The translations under genes and the position numbers were made by a program. Shown here piece by piece: positions 19,378-28,372 of a stretch of 64,000 bases of DNA (position 1 is the stretch's first letter; each line of letters starts with the position of its first letter). Under the pieces are notes generated by a model. It did no database searches. It had not been told where the DNA came from and saw only the letters and a list, made by a program, of their open reading frames with translations. The DNA is from Mesorhizobium sp. ES1-1 (GTDB lineage: Bacteria; Pseudomonadota; Alphaproteobacteria; Rhizobiales; Rhizobiaceae): assembly GCF_020164785.1 (NCBI RefSeq), contig NZ_JAIUGX010000005.1, forward strand, positions 279,096 to 343,095. Reading direction: 5' to 3'.

Positions 19378-19770
19378 ATGAAGATCAAGCTGACCAAGAT
19401 CTATGTGGACGATCAGGAGAAGGCGCTGCGCTTCTACAGCGATGTGCTGGGCCTGGCCAAGAAGGCCGACTTCTCGAACGGGTCATATCGCTGGCTGGCC
19501 GTGGCCTCGGCGGACGAGCCCGACGGGACCGAGCTGCAGCTGGAGCTCAACGACAATCCGGCCGCCAGGGCCTATCAGGAAGCCATGTTCACGCAGGCCC
19601 AGCCCGCCATCATGTTCTTCGCCGACGACCTCAAGGGAGACCATGAGCGCATCAGGGCCAGGGGTGCGATGTTCACCATGCCGCTGACGGAGACGACGGG
19701 TTCGACCATCGCGCAGCTCGACGATGGCTGCGGCAACCTCGTGCAGATCACCCAACTGGCGCGTTGGTGA
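19378..19770 (+). CDS. VOC-family (glyoxalase-like) protein
   Basis: 130 residues with two beta-alpha-beta-beta-beta units of the vicinal-oxygen-chelate fold: KIKLTKIYVDDQEKALRFYS, then VLGLAKKADFS, and a C-terminal LDDGCGNLVQITQ. Members include glyoxalases, dioxygenases and antibiotic-resistance proteins. A single metal-ligand set cannot be assigned with confidence. The ATG at 19378 sits 7 bases after AGGAGG and is preferred over the one at 19372, which is only one base away. Third gene of the ArsR-headed operon. Confidence 0.88.
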   Translation: MKIKLTKIYVDDQEKALRFYSDVLGLAKKADFSNGSYRWLAVASADEPDGTELQLELNDNPAARAYQEAMFTQAQPAIMFFADDLKGDHERIRARGAMFTMPLTETTGSTIAQLDDGCGNLVQITQLARW

Positions 19771-19775
19771 GGCCG

Positions 19776-20177
19776 ATGAGCCCATCGCAGCAGATCGACG
19801 CCCTGATCGCAGGCCTGACGGATTGGCGCGGCACGACGCTGGCCGGCGTCCGCAAGGCCATACTGGACGCCGATGACGGGATCGTCGAGGAGTGGAAATG
19901 GATGGGAAGCCCGGTGTGGTCGCTGGACGGCATCATCGCCGTCGGCAACGCTCACAAGGACAAGGTCAAGCTCACCTTTTCCCATGGCGCCAGCCTGCCG
20001 GACCCGCAAGGCCTGTTCAACAATGGCTTCGGCGGCAAGGTCTGGCGGGCGATCGATCTGTTCGAGGACGACAAGATCAATGAGGAGGGGCTCAAGGATT
20101 TGGTCCGTGCCGCCATCGCCCACAACCGGGCCAAGCGGAAAAAAGCTCCGGCGCGTCGGGCAAAGCCGGCTGAATAA
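19776..20177 (+). CDS. DUF1801 domain protein
   Basis: 133-residue protein with the DUF1801 fold: AGVRKAILDADDGIVEEWKWMGSPVWSLDG and KLTFSHGASLPDP, followed by a Lys/Arg-rich tail (RAKRKKAPARRAKP). The family is small, soluble and of unproven function; it commonly occurs near SRPBCC and ArsR genes. It begins 5 bases after the VOC stop, so it is the last gene of the ArsR operon. The basic tail may be an extra, non-conserved addition. Confidence 0.88.
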   Translation: MSPSQQIDALIAGLTDWRGTTLAGVRKAILDADDGIVEEWKWMGSPVWSLDGIIAVGNAHKDKVKLTFSHGASLPDPQGLFNNGFGGKVWRAIDLFEDDKINEEGLKDLVRAAIAHNRAKRKKAPARRAKPAE

Positions 20178-20188
20178 GATCGCTTGCG

Positions 20189-20569
20189 TCAGCCGAGCTG
20201 GGCTTCGATGGCTGCCTTGTCGATCACCGACCAGACGTGCCTGATCCGGTCGTCGAGATATTCATAGAAGACATTCTCGCTGAAGGAGACTTTCCGGCCG
20301 TTGATGGGCAGGTTGAAGAAGGTGCCCTTCGGCGTGCAGTTGAATTGCAGGCGGCTGGCGATGAAGGGCGGGTCGGAGACCAGCAGCTGGATGTCGAAAT
20401 AGAGGTCCGGGATTTCTCGGAAATCGCGTTCCAGCATTTTCTGGTAGCCCGACAGCCCGACGCGGTCGCCATTATAATGCACCTCGTCATGGACGAAGCG
20501 GTGCAGGCGAGCCCAGTCCTGATTGTTGAGGCAGTCTATATAGGCTCGATAGAGGTCGGTCTCGGTCAT
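20189..20569 (-). CDS. SnoaL-like ester cyclase family protein
   Basis: 126 residues with the NTF2-like alpha+beta barrel of the SnoaL/ester-cyclase group: YRAYIDCLNNQDWARLHRFV, YQKMLERDFREIPDLYFDI and RIRHVWSVIDKAAIEAQL. Polyketide cyclases share the fold, but many chromosomal members have no known substrate. The start MTETDLY is preceded by GGAG. It is convergent with the DUF1801 gene (11-base gap) and divergent from the cupin gene. Confidence 0.87.
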   Translation of the reverse strand: MTETDLYRAYIDCLNNQDWARLHRFVHDEVHYNGDRVGLSGYQKMLERDFREIPDLYFDIQLLVSDPPFIASRLQFNCTPKGTFFNLPINGRKVSFSENVFYEYLDDRIRHVWSVIDKAAIEAQLG

Positions 20570-20832
20570 GGCGATGGCTCCGGTGCGGTCGGCACGGCGC
20601 AAAAGATAGAACGATCGGGACGACAGTCCAGACGTTCCGGCGCCGCCGCGACCGGCGAGAGGCCGCGTCGAGTGGCTGCGGACGGGATCCCGGCAAAGGC
20701 GCGGGGTCGGCAGCGCGATCTTGCCAATTGTCTCGCGGACCCCACATGCCGGATGTAGCATCGGACCGTGACAAGGGTCGATGGTCGAGCCCATAGTCGC
20801 GCGGCGAGCCCGGCATTCGAGAAGGACAAGAC

Positions 20833-21228
20833 ATGGATATCAAGCGAAGCGGTTCCCAGGCTTCCGGCAAGGGTCCGGCGGACTGGTTCACCGGCACGGT
20901 GCGCATCGATCCGCTCTTTGCGGCGATCGCGCCGGCTCGTGCCGCCGGCAATGCCGTCACCTTCGAGCCCGGCGCGCGCACCGCCTGGCACACCCATCCG
21001 CTCGGGCAGGTGCTGATCGTCACCGCCGGTTGCGGACGCGCGCAGCGCGAGGGCGGACCCGTGGAGGAAATCCGGCCCGGGGACGTGGTCCGCTTCGAGC
21101 CGGGCGAAAAGCACTGGCATGGCGCGGCTTCGACCACCGCCATGACCCACATCGCCATCCAGGAAGCGCTCGACGGCAAGGCCGTCGACTGGATGGAGCA
21201 TGTCAGCGACGCGCAGTACCAGGGCTGA
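20833..21228 (+). CDS. Cupin-domain protein
   Basis: 131 residues with a single cupin barrel. Motif 1 is in [19 protein letters not shown], giving two His; motif 2 is in [16 protein letters not shown], giving further His. This is the layout of the small quercetin-dioxygenase-like or carboxymuconolactone-associated cupins. It lies 12 bases before an aldo/keto reductase, a pairing seen in many proteobacteria. Metal binding is likely; the reaction is unknown. Confidence 0.9.
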   Translation: MDIKRSGSQASGKGPADWFTGTVRIDPLFAAIAPARAAGNAVTFEPGARTAWHTHPLGQVLIVTAGCGRAQREGGPVEEIRPGDVVRFEPGEKHWHGAASTTAMTHIAIQEALDGKAVDWMEHVSDAQYQG

Positions 21229-22227
<999 letters not shown>

Positions 22228-22240
22228 AGTTCGTTTCCAG

Positions 22241-22271
22241 CCCCGCCCGTGACAACAGCCGGCGGGGTTTT
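22241..22271 (+). terminator. Intrinsic terminator of the cupin/AKR unit
   Basis: CCCCGCC (22241-22247) and GGCGGGG (22261-22267) pair, followed by TTTT. It lies 14 bases after the aldo/keto reductase stop. Confidence 0.85.
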
Positions 22272-22290
22272 CCATGCCTGGAGCTTATTC

Positions 22291-22758
22291 ATGACCAAGA
22301 ATTCTTCCATCCGGTTTCGGCCGGCCGAGGCGGCGGATGCCGCCGCGATCCGCGATATCGTCCGCGCCGCCTATGCCAAATGGGTGCCGCTGATCGGCCG
22401 CGAGCCGCTGCCGATGCGCGCCGATTACGACAGGGCCGTCGCCGAACATCCGTTCGATCTCGCCATCGAGGAGGGCCGCATAGTCGGCCTGATTGAAACC
22501 ATGCTCGCCGACGACCATGTCTGGATCGAGAATCTCTGCGTCCTGCCGCAGGCGCAGGGCAGGGGGATCGGCCGCTTGTTGCTGGAGCGGGCCGAAAACA
22601 AGGCGCTCGAAGCGGGGCGATCCGAGTTGCGCCTGCTGACCAATGGCGCCTTCGAGGCCAATGTGTTGCTGTATAAACGGTTGGGCTATGGGATCGATCG
22701 GGAGGAGCCGTTCATGGGCGGGATGACGGTTTATATGAGCAAGACATTGGCGGGGTGA
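22291..22758 (+). CDS. GNAT-family N-acetyltransferase
   Basis: 155-residue acetyl-CoA-dependent transferase. IRFRPAEAADAAAIRDIVRAAY is the N-terminal GNAT strand-helix, VWIENLCVLPQAQGRGIGRLLLERAE contains motif A (QxxGxG, the pyrophosphate loop), and VLLYKRLGYGIDREE is motif B. The start is taken at the ATG at 22291, just after the terminator of the previous unit. Substrate unknown. It is followed by palindromic repeat copy B. Confidence 0.93.
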   Translation: MTKNSSIRFRPAEAADAAAIRDIVRAAYAKWVPLIGREPLPMRADYDRAVAEHPFDLAIEEGRIVGLIETMLADDHVWIENLCVLPQAQGRGIGRLLLERAENKALEAGRSELRLLTNGAFEANVLLYKRLGYGIDREEPFMGGMTVYMSKTLAG

Positions 22759-22798
22759 GGCGGACGGGTTCGATTTGCCCCCTGGATAGGGACAAACT

Positions 22799-22979
22799 CG
22801 CGCTCTACGGCGCCCCCCTCTGTCCTGCCGGACATCTCCCCCACGGGTGGGGAGATCAGCTCTCATCACCGTTTTCGCCAATCTCCAACGGTGCAGGATG
22901 AAAGCCGGCGCCAAATCTGCCAATCTCCCCACCCGTGGGGGAGATGTCCGGCAGGACAGAGGGGGCGCCGTAGAGCGCG
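22799..22979. repeat. Palindromic repeat family 1, copy B
   Basis: Ends are a perfect 12-base inverted repeat, CGCGCTCTACGG and CCGTAGAGCGCG. Inside are the same GGACATCTCCCCCAC and GTGGGGGAGATGTCC arms as copy A. About 60 bases separate the arms. It forms the left flank of the Xre-RES toxin-antitoxin genes. Confidence 0.9.
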
Positions 22980-23026
22980 GCTTTGGTTGGCGGCCGCTCT
23001 TGAAGTGGTCGGTTGAACGTCGGTTC

Positions 23027-23070
23027 TTGCCATTTGGCAAACACATGCTATATCTCTGCCAATAGCAGAG
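23027..23070 (+). promoter_or_regulatory. Promoter and inverted repeats of the Xre-RES operon
   Basis: Two palindromes precede the antitoxin start: TTGCCA-TT-TGGCAA (23027-23040) and CTCTGC-CAATA-GCAGAG (23054-23070). TTGCCA and TATATC (23049-23054), 16 bases apart, fit a promoter. Autorepression by the Xre antitoxin through these repeats is expected for the family but not shown. Confidence 0.6.
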
Positions 23071-23077
23071 GTGAGCA

Positions 23078-23506
23078 GTGCAGCTTCAATCCATCGTCAC
23101 CACACCCGTCACCGTCGGTCCGGCCATATCGGATGAAGAGGCCGGCGCGCTGGCGCGCACCACGGTCAATATGTTCAAGGCGTGGAACCTTACCGATAGC
23201 GAGGCCTGCATCCTGCTCGGCGGCATGTCGGCGCGCACCTGGGCACGTTGGAAGACGGGGGCACGGTGGCAGGAAGGCGGCATCGGGCGGATCGACCGCG
23301 ACCTGCGCACCCGCATGGCGCATCTGATGGGCATCCACAAAGGCCTGCGCTATCTCTTCACCGAGCCGGCGCGCGGCTATGCCTGGATCCGCAAGCCCAA
23401 TGCGACATTCGGCGGCCAATCCGCGCTCGACCTGATGCTGCGCGGCGAGATCTCCGACCTTGCCACGATGCGCGAATGGCTGGATGCGGAGCGAGGCGCG
23501 TGGTGA
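23078..23506 (+). CDS. Xre/MbcA/ParS-type antitoxin (DUF2384)
   Basis: 142-residue antitoxin partner of the RES toxin. LTDSEACILLGGMSARTWARWK is the Xre-like helix-turn-helix. The C-terminal DUF2384 toxin-binding part is GIHKGLRYLFTEPARGYAWIRKPNATFGGQSALDLML, containing the family hallmark of a FxGxSAL-like turn followed by LMLRG. The start is GTG at 23078 with AGAGGTGAG before it. Its stop overlaps the toxin start by four bases (GTGA), giving tight coupling. It likely neutralises the toxin and represses the operon. Confidence 0.93.
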   Translation: MQLQSIVTTPVTVGPAISDEEAGALARTTVNMFKAWNLTDSEACILLGGMSARTWARWKTGARWQEGGIGRIDRDLRTRMAHLMGIHKGLRYLFTEPARGYAWIRKPNATFGGQSALDLMLRGEISDLATMREWLDAERGAW

Positions 23507-24198
23507 GTGGGCTCGCGGTCCGGCGCCGCGTCCACTGGCACCAGACCTTCCGCATCATTCGTTCCATCCATCCGCCGATCGACCTGTTCGAAGACATTGC
23601 CGATCCGCGCGACTGGGACGCGCTGGCTTCGGTCGAAGAGAAGACCAACCCGCGCATCCGGCTCGAGATCGGCGACCTCGGCAAGGTGCCGGCCGCAAGG
23701 CGGGTGTCCGGCCCCGGCGCCAGCTTCGTCATGGCGCCCTTCGTGCATTGTTCGACCTTGCGGCCCGGCCGCTTTTCGGATGGCAGCTACGGTCTCTATT
23801 ATGCCGGCGACAGGGAGGATGTGGCGCTGGCCGAGACCATCCATCACCACCAGAATTTCATGCGCGCCACCGCTGAGGAACCAGGCTGGACGGCGGACTT
23901 CCGCGTGCTGATCGGCAGCGTCGACTGCGATCTCGATGACGTCAACGCCGTGCCCGGCGTGCTCGACCCCGGCGATTACACCGCCTCGCAGGCGGAGGGG
24001 CGGGCGCTGCGGGCGCAAGGCAGCGACGGGCTGGTGTGGAACAGCGTGCGCATGCCCGGCGGCCAATGCATCGGCATCTTCTGGCCCGACGTCATCACCA
24101 TCCCCGTGCAGGGCCGGCACTACAGCTACCATTGGGATGGCCGGCGCGTGGATTTCGTGCGCCAGCACGACACCGGCAAGGTGCTGGCGGTGACGTGA
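23503..24198 (+). CDS. RES-domain toxin (NAD-degrading family)
   Basis: 231-residue toxin of the Xre-RES class. Studied members (MbcT, RES-Xre of Photorhabdus, ParT) consume NAD or ADP-ribosylate targets. GRFSDGSYGLYYAGDREDVALAETIHHH contains the family Arg, Tyr and Glu, and GLVWNSVRMPGG the Ser, that name the RES motif. The start is GTG at 23503, overlapping the antitoxin stop. The frame is also open upstream but there runs through the antitoxin gene. It is slightly longer than typical members owing to an N-terminal RRRVHWHQTFRII segment common in proteobacterial forms. Confidence 0.93.
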   Translation: MSGLAVRRRVHWHQTFRIIRSIHPPIDLFEDIADPRDWDALASVEEKTNPRIRLEIGDLGKVPAARRVSGPGASFVMAPFVHCSTLRPGRFSDGSYGLYYAGDREDVALAETIHHHQNFMRATAEEPGWTADFRVLIGSVDCDLDDVNAVPGVLDPGDYTASQAEGRALRAQGSDGLVWNSVRMPGGQCIGIFWPDVITIPVQGRHYSYHWDGRRVDFVRQHDTGKVLAVT

Positions 24199-24330
24199 CG
24201 GCGAGCCTGCGCCCCTTCACAGGCACAGCCGAACGCCGGTCATGAAACCCTGCTACGCGCCGCTCTTTTGGGGGATGCTCCTTGGCCTCGGGGGGGGGGT
24301 GATCGAAACATACCGGAGGCTGGCGGGCCA

Positions 24331-24488
24331 GCGCCCCCCTCTGTTCTGCCGGACATCTCCCCCACAAGGAGGGAGATTGGCTGCCATCCGCGCTTTCGTC
24401 AATCTGCAGCGTGGGAATACGGTCTGCGCGCCGAAGCTGCCGATCTCCCCACAAGTGGGGGAGATGTCCGGCAGGACAGAGGGGGCGC
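24331..24488. repeat. Palindromic repeat family 1, copy C
   Basis: Left arm GCGCCCCCCTCTG, then TGCCGGACATCTCCCCCAC; right arm GTGGGGGAGATGTCCGGCAG, then GAGGGGGCGCC. It is about 158 bases and closest to copy B in its arms, with a different centre. It lies 130 bases after the RES toxin stop, so copies B and C bracket the toxin-antitoxin pair. The remaining bases from 24199 to 24330 hold no supported gene. Confidence 0.88.
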
Positions 24489-24585
24489 CGTAGGGCGCTG
24501 CTTTGGAGATAGCTCGCGGCCCTACGGGAAACGCATTCTCCGATAGCGGCCAAGAATAGCACCGAGTTTCTGGATATCGCCTCTG

Positions 24586-24603
24586 CCCGATCTATATATC
24601 GGG
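24586..24603. promoter_or_regulatory. Probable operator of the ArsR regulator
   Basis: Inverted repeat CCCGAT-CTATAT-ATCGGG, 22 bases before the regulator ATG. The AT-rich centre resembles a -10 element, a usual autorepression layout. Confidence 0.6.
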
Positions 24604-24624
24604 TGAGATCGATGCAGGGTTAGC

Positions 24625-24915
24625 ATGGACCGAGACATCATACTAAAGGCGCTGGCGCACCCGTTTCGGCGCGATGTGCTGGCCTGGTTGAAGGAGCCCG
24701 AACGGCACTTTGCCGCGCAGGCGCACCCGCTCGAGATGGGCGTCTGCGCCAGCCAGTTCGACAATCGCGGCCTGGCGCAATCCAGCGTCTCGGCGCATCT
24801 GGCGACGCTGGCGTCGGCCGACCTCGTCACCACGCGGCGCGTTGGCCAATGGGTGTTCTACAAGCGCAATGAAGAAACCATCGCGGCCTTCCAGGCCGCC
24901 CTGTCCGATCTCTGA
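24625..24915 (+). CDS. ArsR-type winged-helix regulator
   Basis: 96 residues. ILKALAHPFRRDVLAWLKEPERHF starts the winged helix; LAQSSVSAHLATLASADLVTTRRVGQW is the recognition helix and wing. An insertion with HPLEMGVCASQFDNRG carries a single Cys that could be redox- or electrophile-reactive. It lies 33 bases before an old-yellow-enzyme gene, a pairing known for enone- or quinone-responsive reductases. It probably represses that gene through the palindrome just upstream. Confidence 0.88.
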   Translation: MDRDIILKALAHPFRRDVLAWLKEPERHFAAQAHPLEMGVCASQFDNRGLAQSSVSAHLATLASADLVTTRRVGQWVFYKRNEETIAAFQAALSDL

Positions 24916-24948
24916 CGACCCTCCCAATCCCCCGTGAAAGGCTTTCCA

Positions 24949-26064
24949 ATGACCACACTCTTTGATCCGCTGCAGGCGGGTGACCTCGCGCTTGCGAACC
25001 GCATCGTGATGGCGCCGCTGACGCGTAATCGTTCGCCCAATGCAGTCCCCGGCGATCTCTCAGTCACCTATTATTCGCAGCGCGCCACGGCCGGTCTGAT
25101 CGTGACAGAAGCCACCGCCATCAGCCATCAGGGCCAGGGCTATGCGAACGTGCCGGGCCTTTACGGCGCGGACCAGCTTGCCGGCTGGAAGCGCGTCACC
25201 GACGCCGTTCACAAGGGTGGCGGCAAGATCGTGGTGCAGCTCTGGCATGTCGGACGCATCTCCCACAACTCACTGCAGCCCGGCGGCGGCAAGCCTGTGG
25301 CGCCCTCGGCGATCACGGCAAAGTCCAAGACGTTCCTGGTCAAGCCGGATGGCAGCGGCGAGTTCGCCGAGACCTCCGAGCCGCGCGCGCTGGACGCGTC
25401 CGAGATCCCCGGCATCGTCGATGATTACCGCCGCGCCGCCAAGGCGGCGATCGAGGTGGCGGGGTTCGACGGCGTCGAGATCCACGGCGCCAATGGCTAT
25501 CTCGTCGACCAGTTCCTGCGCTCGGGCACCAACCACCGCACCGACAACTATGGCGGCTCGATCGAGAACCGCACGCGCTTCCTGTTCGAGGTGGTCGACG
25601 CGGTCGCGGGCGCGGTTGGCCCCGGCCGGACCGGAATCAGGCTGTCGCCGGTCACGCCCGCCAATGACGCTTCGGATACCGATCCGCAGCCGCTGTTCAA
25701 CCATGTGGTGGAGGGTCTCGGCCGTCGCGGCCTTGCCTATGTCCATATCGTCGAGGGCGCGACCGGCGGGGATCGGAACTTCAGCCAGGGCGGCAAGCCT
25801 TTCGACTATTCGGAACTCAAGGCCACCTACCGCAATGCCGGCGGCAGCGGCGCCTGGCTGGCGAACAATGGCTACGACAAGGAACTGGCCGAAAAGGCCG
25901 TTGCCGAGGGCAGGGCCGACCTTGTCGCGTTCGGCAAGCTGTTCATCGCCAATCCGGACCTTGTCGACCGGCTGAAGCGCAACGCCGGCCTCAACACGCC
26001 TGACAAGGCGACGTTCTATGGCGGCGGCGCCAAGGGCTATATCGACTATCCGACGGCGGCCTGA
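24949..26064 (+). CDS. Old-yellow-enzyme-type alkene reductase (NemA-like)
   Basis: 371-residue FMN-dependent ene-reductase that reduces activated C=C bonds (and often nitro-esters) with NADPH. It begins TTLFDPLQAGDLALANRIVMAPLTRNR, with the FMN-binding Thr. VQLWHVGRISHNSL, EIHGANGYLVDQFLRSGTNHRTDNYGGS (substrate His/Asn and Tyr) and FGKLFIANPDL are diagnostic. The ATG at 24949 follows AAAGG. Its upstream partner is the ArsR regulator with a lone Cys, suggesting induction by electrophiles. Confidence 0.95.
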   Translation: MTTLFDPLQAGDLALANRIVMAPLTRNRSPNAVPGDLSVTYYSQRATAGLIVTEATAISHQGQGYANVPGLYGADQLAGWKRVTDAVHKGGGKIVVQLWHVGRISHNSLQPGGGKPVAPSAITAKSKTFLVKPDGSGEFAETSEPRALDASEIPGIVDDYRRAAKAAIEVAGFDGVEIHGANGYLVDQFLRSGTNHRTDNYGGSIENRTRFLFEVVDAVAGAVGPGRTGIRLSPVTPANDASDTDPQPLFNHVVEGLGRRGLAYVHIVEGATGGDRNFSQGGKPFDYSELKATYRNAGGSGAWLANNGYDKELAEKAVAEGRADLVAFGKLFIANPDLVDRLKRNAGLNTPDKATFYGGGAKGYIDYPTAA

Positions 26065-26110
26065 GCGAGACGACTTGCTCGTCTGCTGAGCGGAGGGCAG
26101 GACAGTGAAG

Positions 26111-26132
26111 GGGAGCGCCGAGAGGCGCTCCC
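26111..26132. terminator. Hairpin between convergent genes
   Basis: Perfect stem GGGAGCGCC-GAGA-GGCGCTCCC between the ends of the alkene reductase and the ABC ATPase. No T-run on either strand, so termination is likely but unproven. Confidence 0.6.
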
Positions 26133-26138
26133 GACAAT

Positions 26139-26912
26139 TCAATGCCTCAAGATCTTGCTCAGGAAGGCGCGGCTGCGGTCGGTCCTGGGGTGTGAGAAGA
26201 ACTCGTCCGGGGTGCCGCTCTCGACGATGGCGCCGGCGTCCATGAAAACCACGCGCTGGGCGACCTTGCGGGCGAAGCCCATCTCATGCGTCACCACCAT
26301 CATGGTCATGCCTTCCTCGGCGACCGCCACCATGACGTCCAGCACTTCGGAGATCATCTCGGGGTCGAGCGCCGAAGTCGGCTCGTCGAACAGCATGATC
26401 TTGGGCCGCATGCCGAGGCAGCGGGCGATCGCCACGCGCTGCTGCTGGCCGCCGGAGAGCTGCGCCGGGTAGGCGCCGACCTTGTCGGCGAGGCCGACCT
26501 TGGCCAGCAACTCGCGTCCGGCCTGCTCGGCCTCGGCGCGCGGGATCTTGCGGACATGGATCGGCGCCAGGGTAACGTTCTCCAGCGCGGTCTTGTGCGG
26601 ATAGAGGTTGAACGACTGGAAGACGAAGCCGATCTCGGTGCGCAGCCGCGTCATGTTGGTGGCGGGGTCGCCCAGGCGCTGGCCGTCGACGATGAGATCG
26701 CCGTCCTTGATCGTCTCCAGCCCGTTGATGCAGCGGATCAGCGTGCTCTTGCCCGAGCCGCTCGGGCCGCAGACGACAACCACTTCGCGCGGCTGCACGC
26801 TCAGCGTGATGTCCTTGAGCACGTTGAGCGGGCCGAACCATTTGTTGACGCCGCGAAAGTCGATCATGCCTGTCGTGGTCATGCTTGCCGGACCTTTGGG
26901 GTTCGATGTCAT
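26139..26912 (-). CDS. Amino acid ABC transporter ATP-binding protein
   Basis: 257-residue ATPase of the polar amino acid (HisP/GlnQ) class. Walker [11 protein letters not shown]-loop [10 protein letters not shown], signature [13 protein letters not shown], Walker [15 protein letters not shown] and switch [10 protein letters not shown] are all intact. The ATG overlaps the stop of the preceding permease by four bases. It is the last gene of a six-gene minus-strand run (Lrp regulator, saccharopine-dehydrogenase-like enzyme, binding protein, two permeases, ATPase). A hairpin follows within 30 bases of its stop. Confidence 0.96.
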   Translation of the reverse strand: MTSNPKGPASMTTTGMIDFRGVNKWFGPLNVLKDITLSVQPREVVVVCGPSGSGKSTLIRCINGLETIKDGDLIVDGQRLGDPATNMTRLRTEIGFVFQSFNLYPHKTALENVTLAPIHVRKIPRAEAEQAGRELLAKVGLADKVGAYPAQLSGGQQQRVAIARCLGMRPKIMLFDEPTSALDPEMISEVLDVMVAVAEEGMTMMVVTHEMGFARKVAQRVVFMDAGAIVESGTPDEFFSHPRTDRSRAFLSKILRH

Positions 26913-27583
26913 AGCTGCACCTCGCCATGGGCCGCGCCCAGGCGGCTTTCGAGCCGGCGGGCGAGCAGGATCAGCGGATAGCAGACGATGAAATAGCCGA
27001 CGCCGACGAGGAAGAACACCAGCAGGCCATTGGGCACGCGCTGCACCACCAGCCAGCCGACGCGAGTGAGGTCGGTCAGCCCGATGGCCGAGACGACCGA
27101 GGAATCCTTGATCAGCAGCACATATTGCCCGACCAGCGGCGGCAGCACTATGCGCATCGCCTGCGGCAGCACCACCTGGCGCATGCGCTGCAAGCGCGAC
27201 AGGCCGGACGCCAGCGCTGCCTCAACCTGGCCAGTCGGCACGGAGCGGATGCCGGCGGCGACAATCTCGCAGATGAAGCAGGCGGCGAGATTGGTCAGCG
27301 CGATGATGCCGGCGGTAAAGGCGTCGAGCTCGATGCCGAATTCCGGCAGGATGAAGAAGATCAGGAAGATCTGCACCAGGAAGGGCGTGCCGCGGATCAG
27401 GTCGACCCAGGCGCCGATGACGCCCGCCATCAGCCGGTTGCCGCCGGTGCGCACTATGCCGAGGGCGAAGCCGATCAGGGTGCCCAGCACCAGGCTGATC
27501 ACTGACAGCATCACGGTCATGCCCAGCCCGCGTAGGGCGAGGGGATAGGAGCCGGCAAGGCTGACGAATTGCTGCCAGATCAT
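26909..27583 (-). CDS. Amino acid ABC transporter permease 2
   Basis: 224-residue inner-membrane permease of the HisMQ family. The N-terminal hydrophobic segment is [23 protein letters not shown], the family signature around [18 protein letters not shown], and the EAA loop [22 protein letters not shown], which contacts the ATPase. The start [11 protein letters not shown] at 27583 overlaps the previous permease by four bases, fixing the start over an upstream in-frame one. It forms a heterodimer with permease 1. Confidence 0.95.
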   Translation of the reverse strand: MIWQQFVSLAGSYPLALRGLGMTVMLSVISLVLGTLIGFALGIVRTGGNRLMAGVIGAWVDLIRGTPFLVQIFLIFFILPEFGIELDAFTAGIIALTNLAACFICEIVAAGIRSVPTGQVEAALASGLSRLQRMRQVVLPQAMRIVLPPLVGQYVLLIKDSSVVSAIGLTDLTRVGWLVVQRVPNGLLVFFLVGVGYFIVCYPLILLARRLESRLGAAHGEVQL

Positions 27584-28251
27584 AGGCGCGCCCCGGCCGT
27601 GCCGAGCCAGCGGGCGGAGAGCGCGGCCAGCCCCTTGAGGCAATAATAGAGCAGGAGGTAGAAGGCCGCGATGGTGAGGAAGCCTTCTGCCGGCATGAAG
27701 CGGTCGGAAGCGAGAAGCTGGCCGGCGCGCGTCAGCTCGGCAACCGAGATCAGCGACAGCAGCGCCGAATCCTTGACCAGCACGATCGCCTGGCCGAGCA
27801 GCGGCGGGATGGTCACCTTGAAGGCCTGCGGCAGGATGACGAGGCGCATGCGCTGGACATAGGTCATGCCGGAGGCGACGCTCGCCTCGACCTGGCCACG
27901 CGCAATCGACAGGATGCCGGCGCGAATGATTTCAGCGACATAGGCGCCGCTGTTGAGCGACAGCGCAAGGATGCCGACGACCAGTTCGGGCAGAACCAGG
28001 CCGAGCCGCGGCAGGCCGAAATAGAGAAAATAGAGCTGCGCCAGAAGCGGCGTGGCGCGCACGGCGTCGATATAGGCCTTGGCGGGGACACGAAACAGCC
28101 AGCCGCGCTGCAAATTCATGGCGCACAGCACGATGCCCACCGCAAGCGCGCCGAGAAAGGACAGAGCCGACAGCCACACGGTCGTGACCAGGCCTTGCCC
28201 GAACAGCGGCAGATATTCGACGATGGTGCGGAAGCTGAAGTTTTCGAGCAT
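27580..28251 (-). CDS. Amino acid ABC transporter permease 1
   Basis: 223-residue HisMQ-type permease. It begins MLENFSFRTIVEYLPLFGQG and has about five membrane segments, the AYIDAVRATPLLAQLYFLYFG signature and the EAA loop EASVASGMTYVQRMRLVILPQAFK. It overlaps permease 2 by four bases. It starts 121 bases after the binding-protein gene, the gap being filled by a purine/pyrimidine inverted repeat. The transported amino acid is unknown. Confidence 0.95.
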   Translation of the reverse strand: MLENFSFRTIVEYLPLFGQGLVTTVWLSALSFLGALAVGIVLCAMNLQRGWLFRVPAKAYIDAVRATPLLAQLYFLYFGLPRLGLVLPELVVGILALSLNSGAYVAEIIRAGILSIARGQVEASVASGMTYVQRMRLVILPQAFKVTIPPLLGQAIVLVKDSALLSLISVAELTRAGQLLASDRFMPAEGFLTIAAFYLLLYYCLKGLAALSARWLGTAGARL

Positions 28252-28262
28252 GAGCGCCGGAG

Positions 28263-28370
28263 GAGTGAGTAGTGAGTACGGGAGTTGGGAAGTAGAGAGC
28301 TGCTGAAGCGGGCCGTACCCGCCACCCAGCGCCCTCTACTTCCTACTCCCTAATTCCTACTTCCTAATTT
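28263..28370. repeat. Purine/pyrimidine inverted repeat inside the ABC operon
   Basis: A purine-rich arm (GTGAGTAGTGAGTACGGGAG and GGAAGTAGAGAG) faces a pyrimidine-rich arm (CCCTCTACTTCCTACTCCC and TAATTCCTACTTCC) around a short GC-rich centre. The two arms can pair imperfectly. It lies between the binding-protein and permease 1 genes, where such stem-loops often keep the upstream (binding protein) mRNA more abundant. Confidence 0.65.
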
Positions 28371-28372
28371 CC

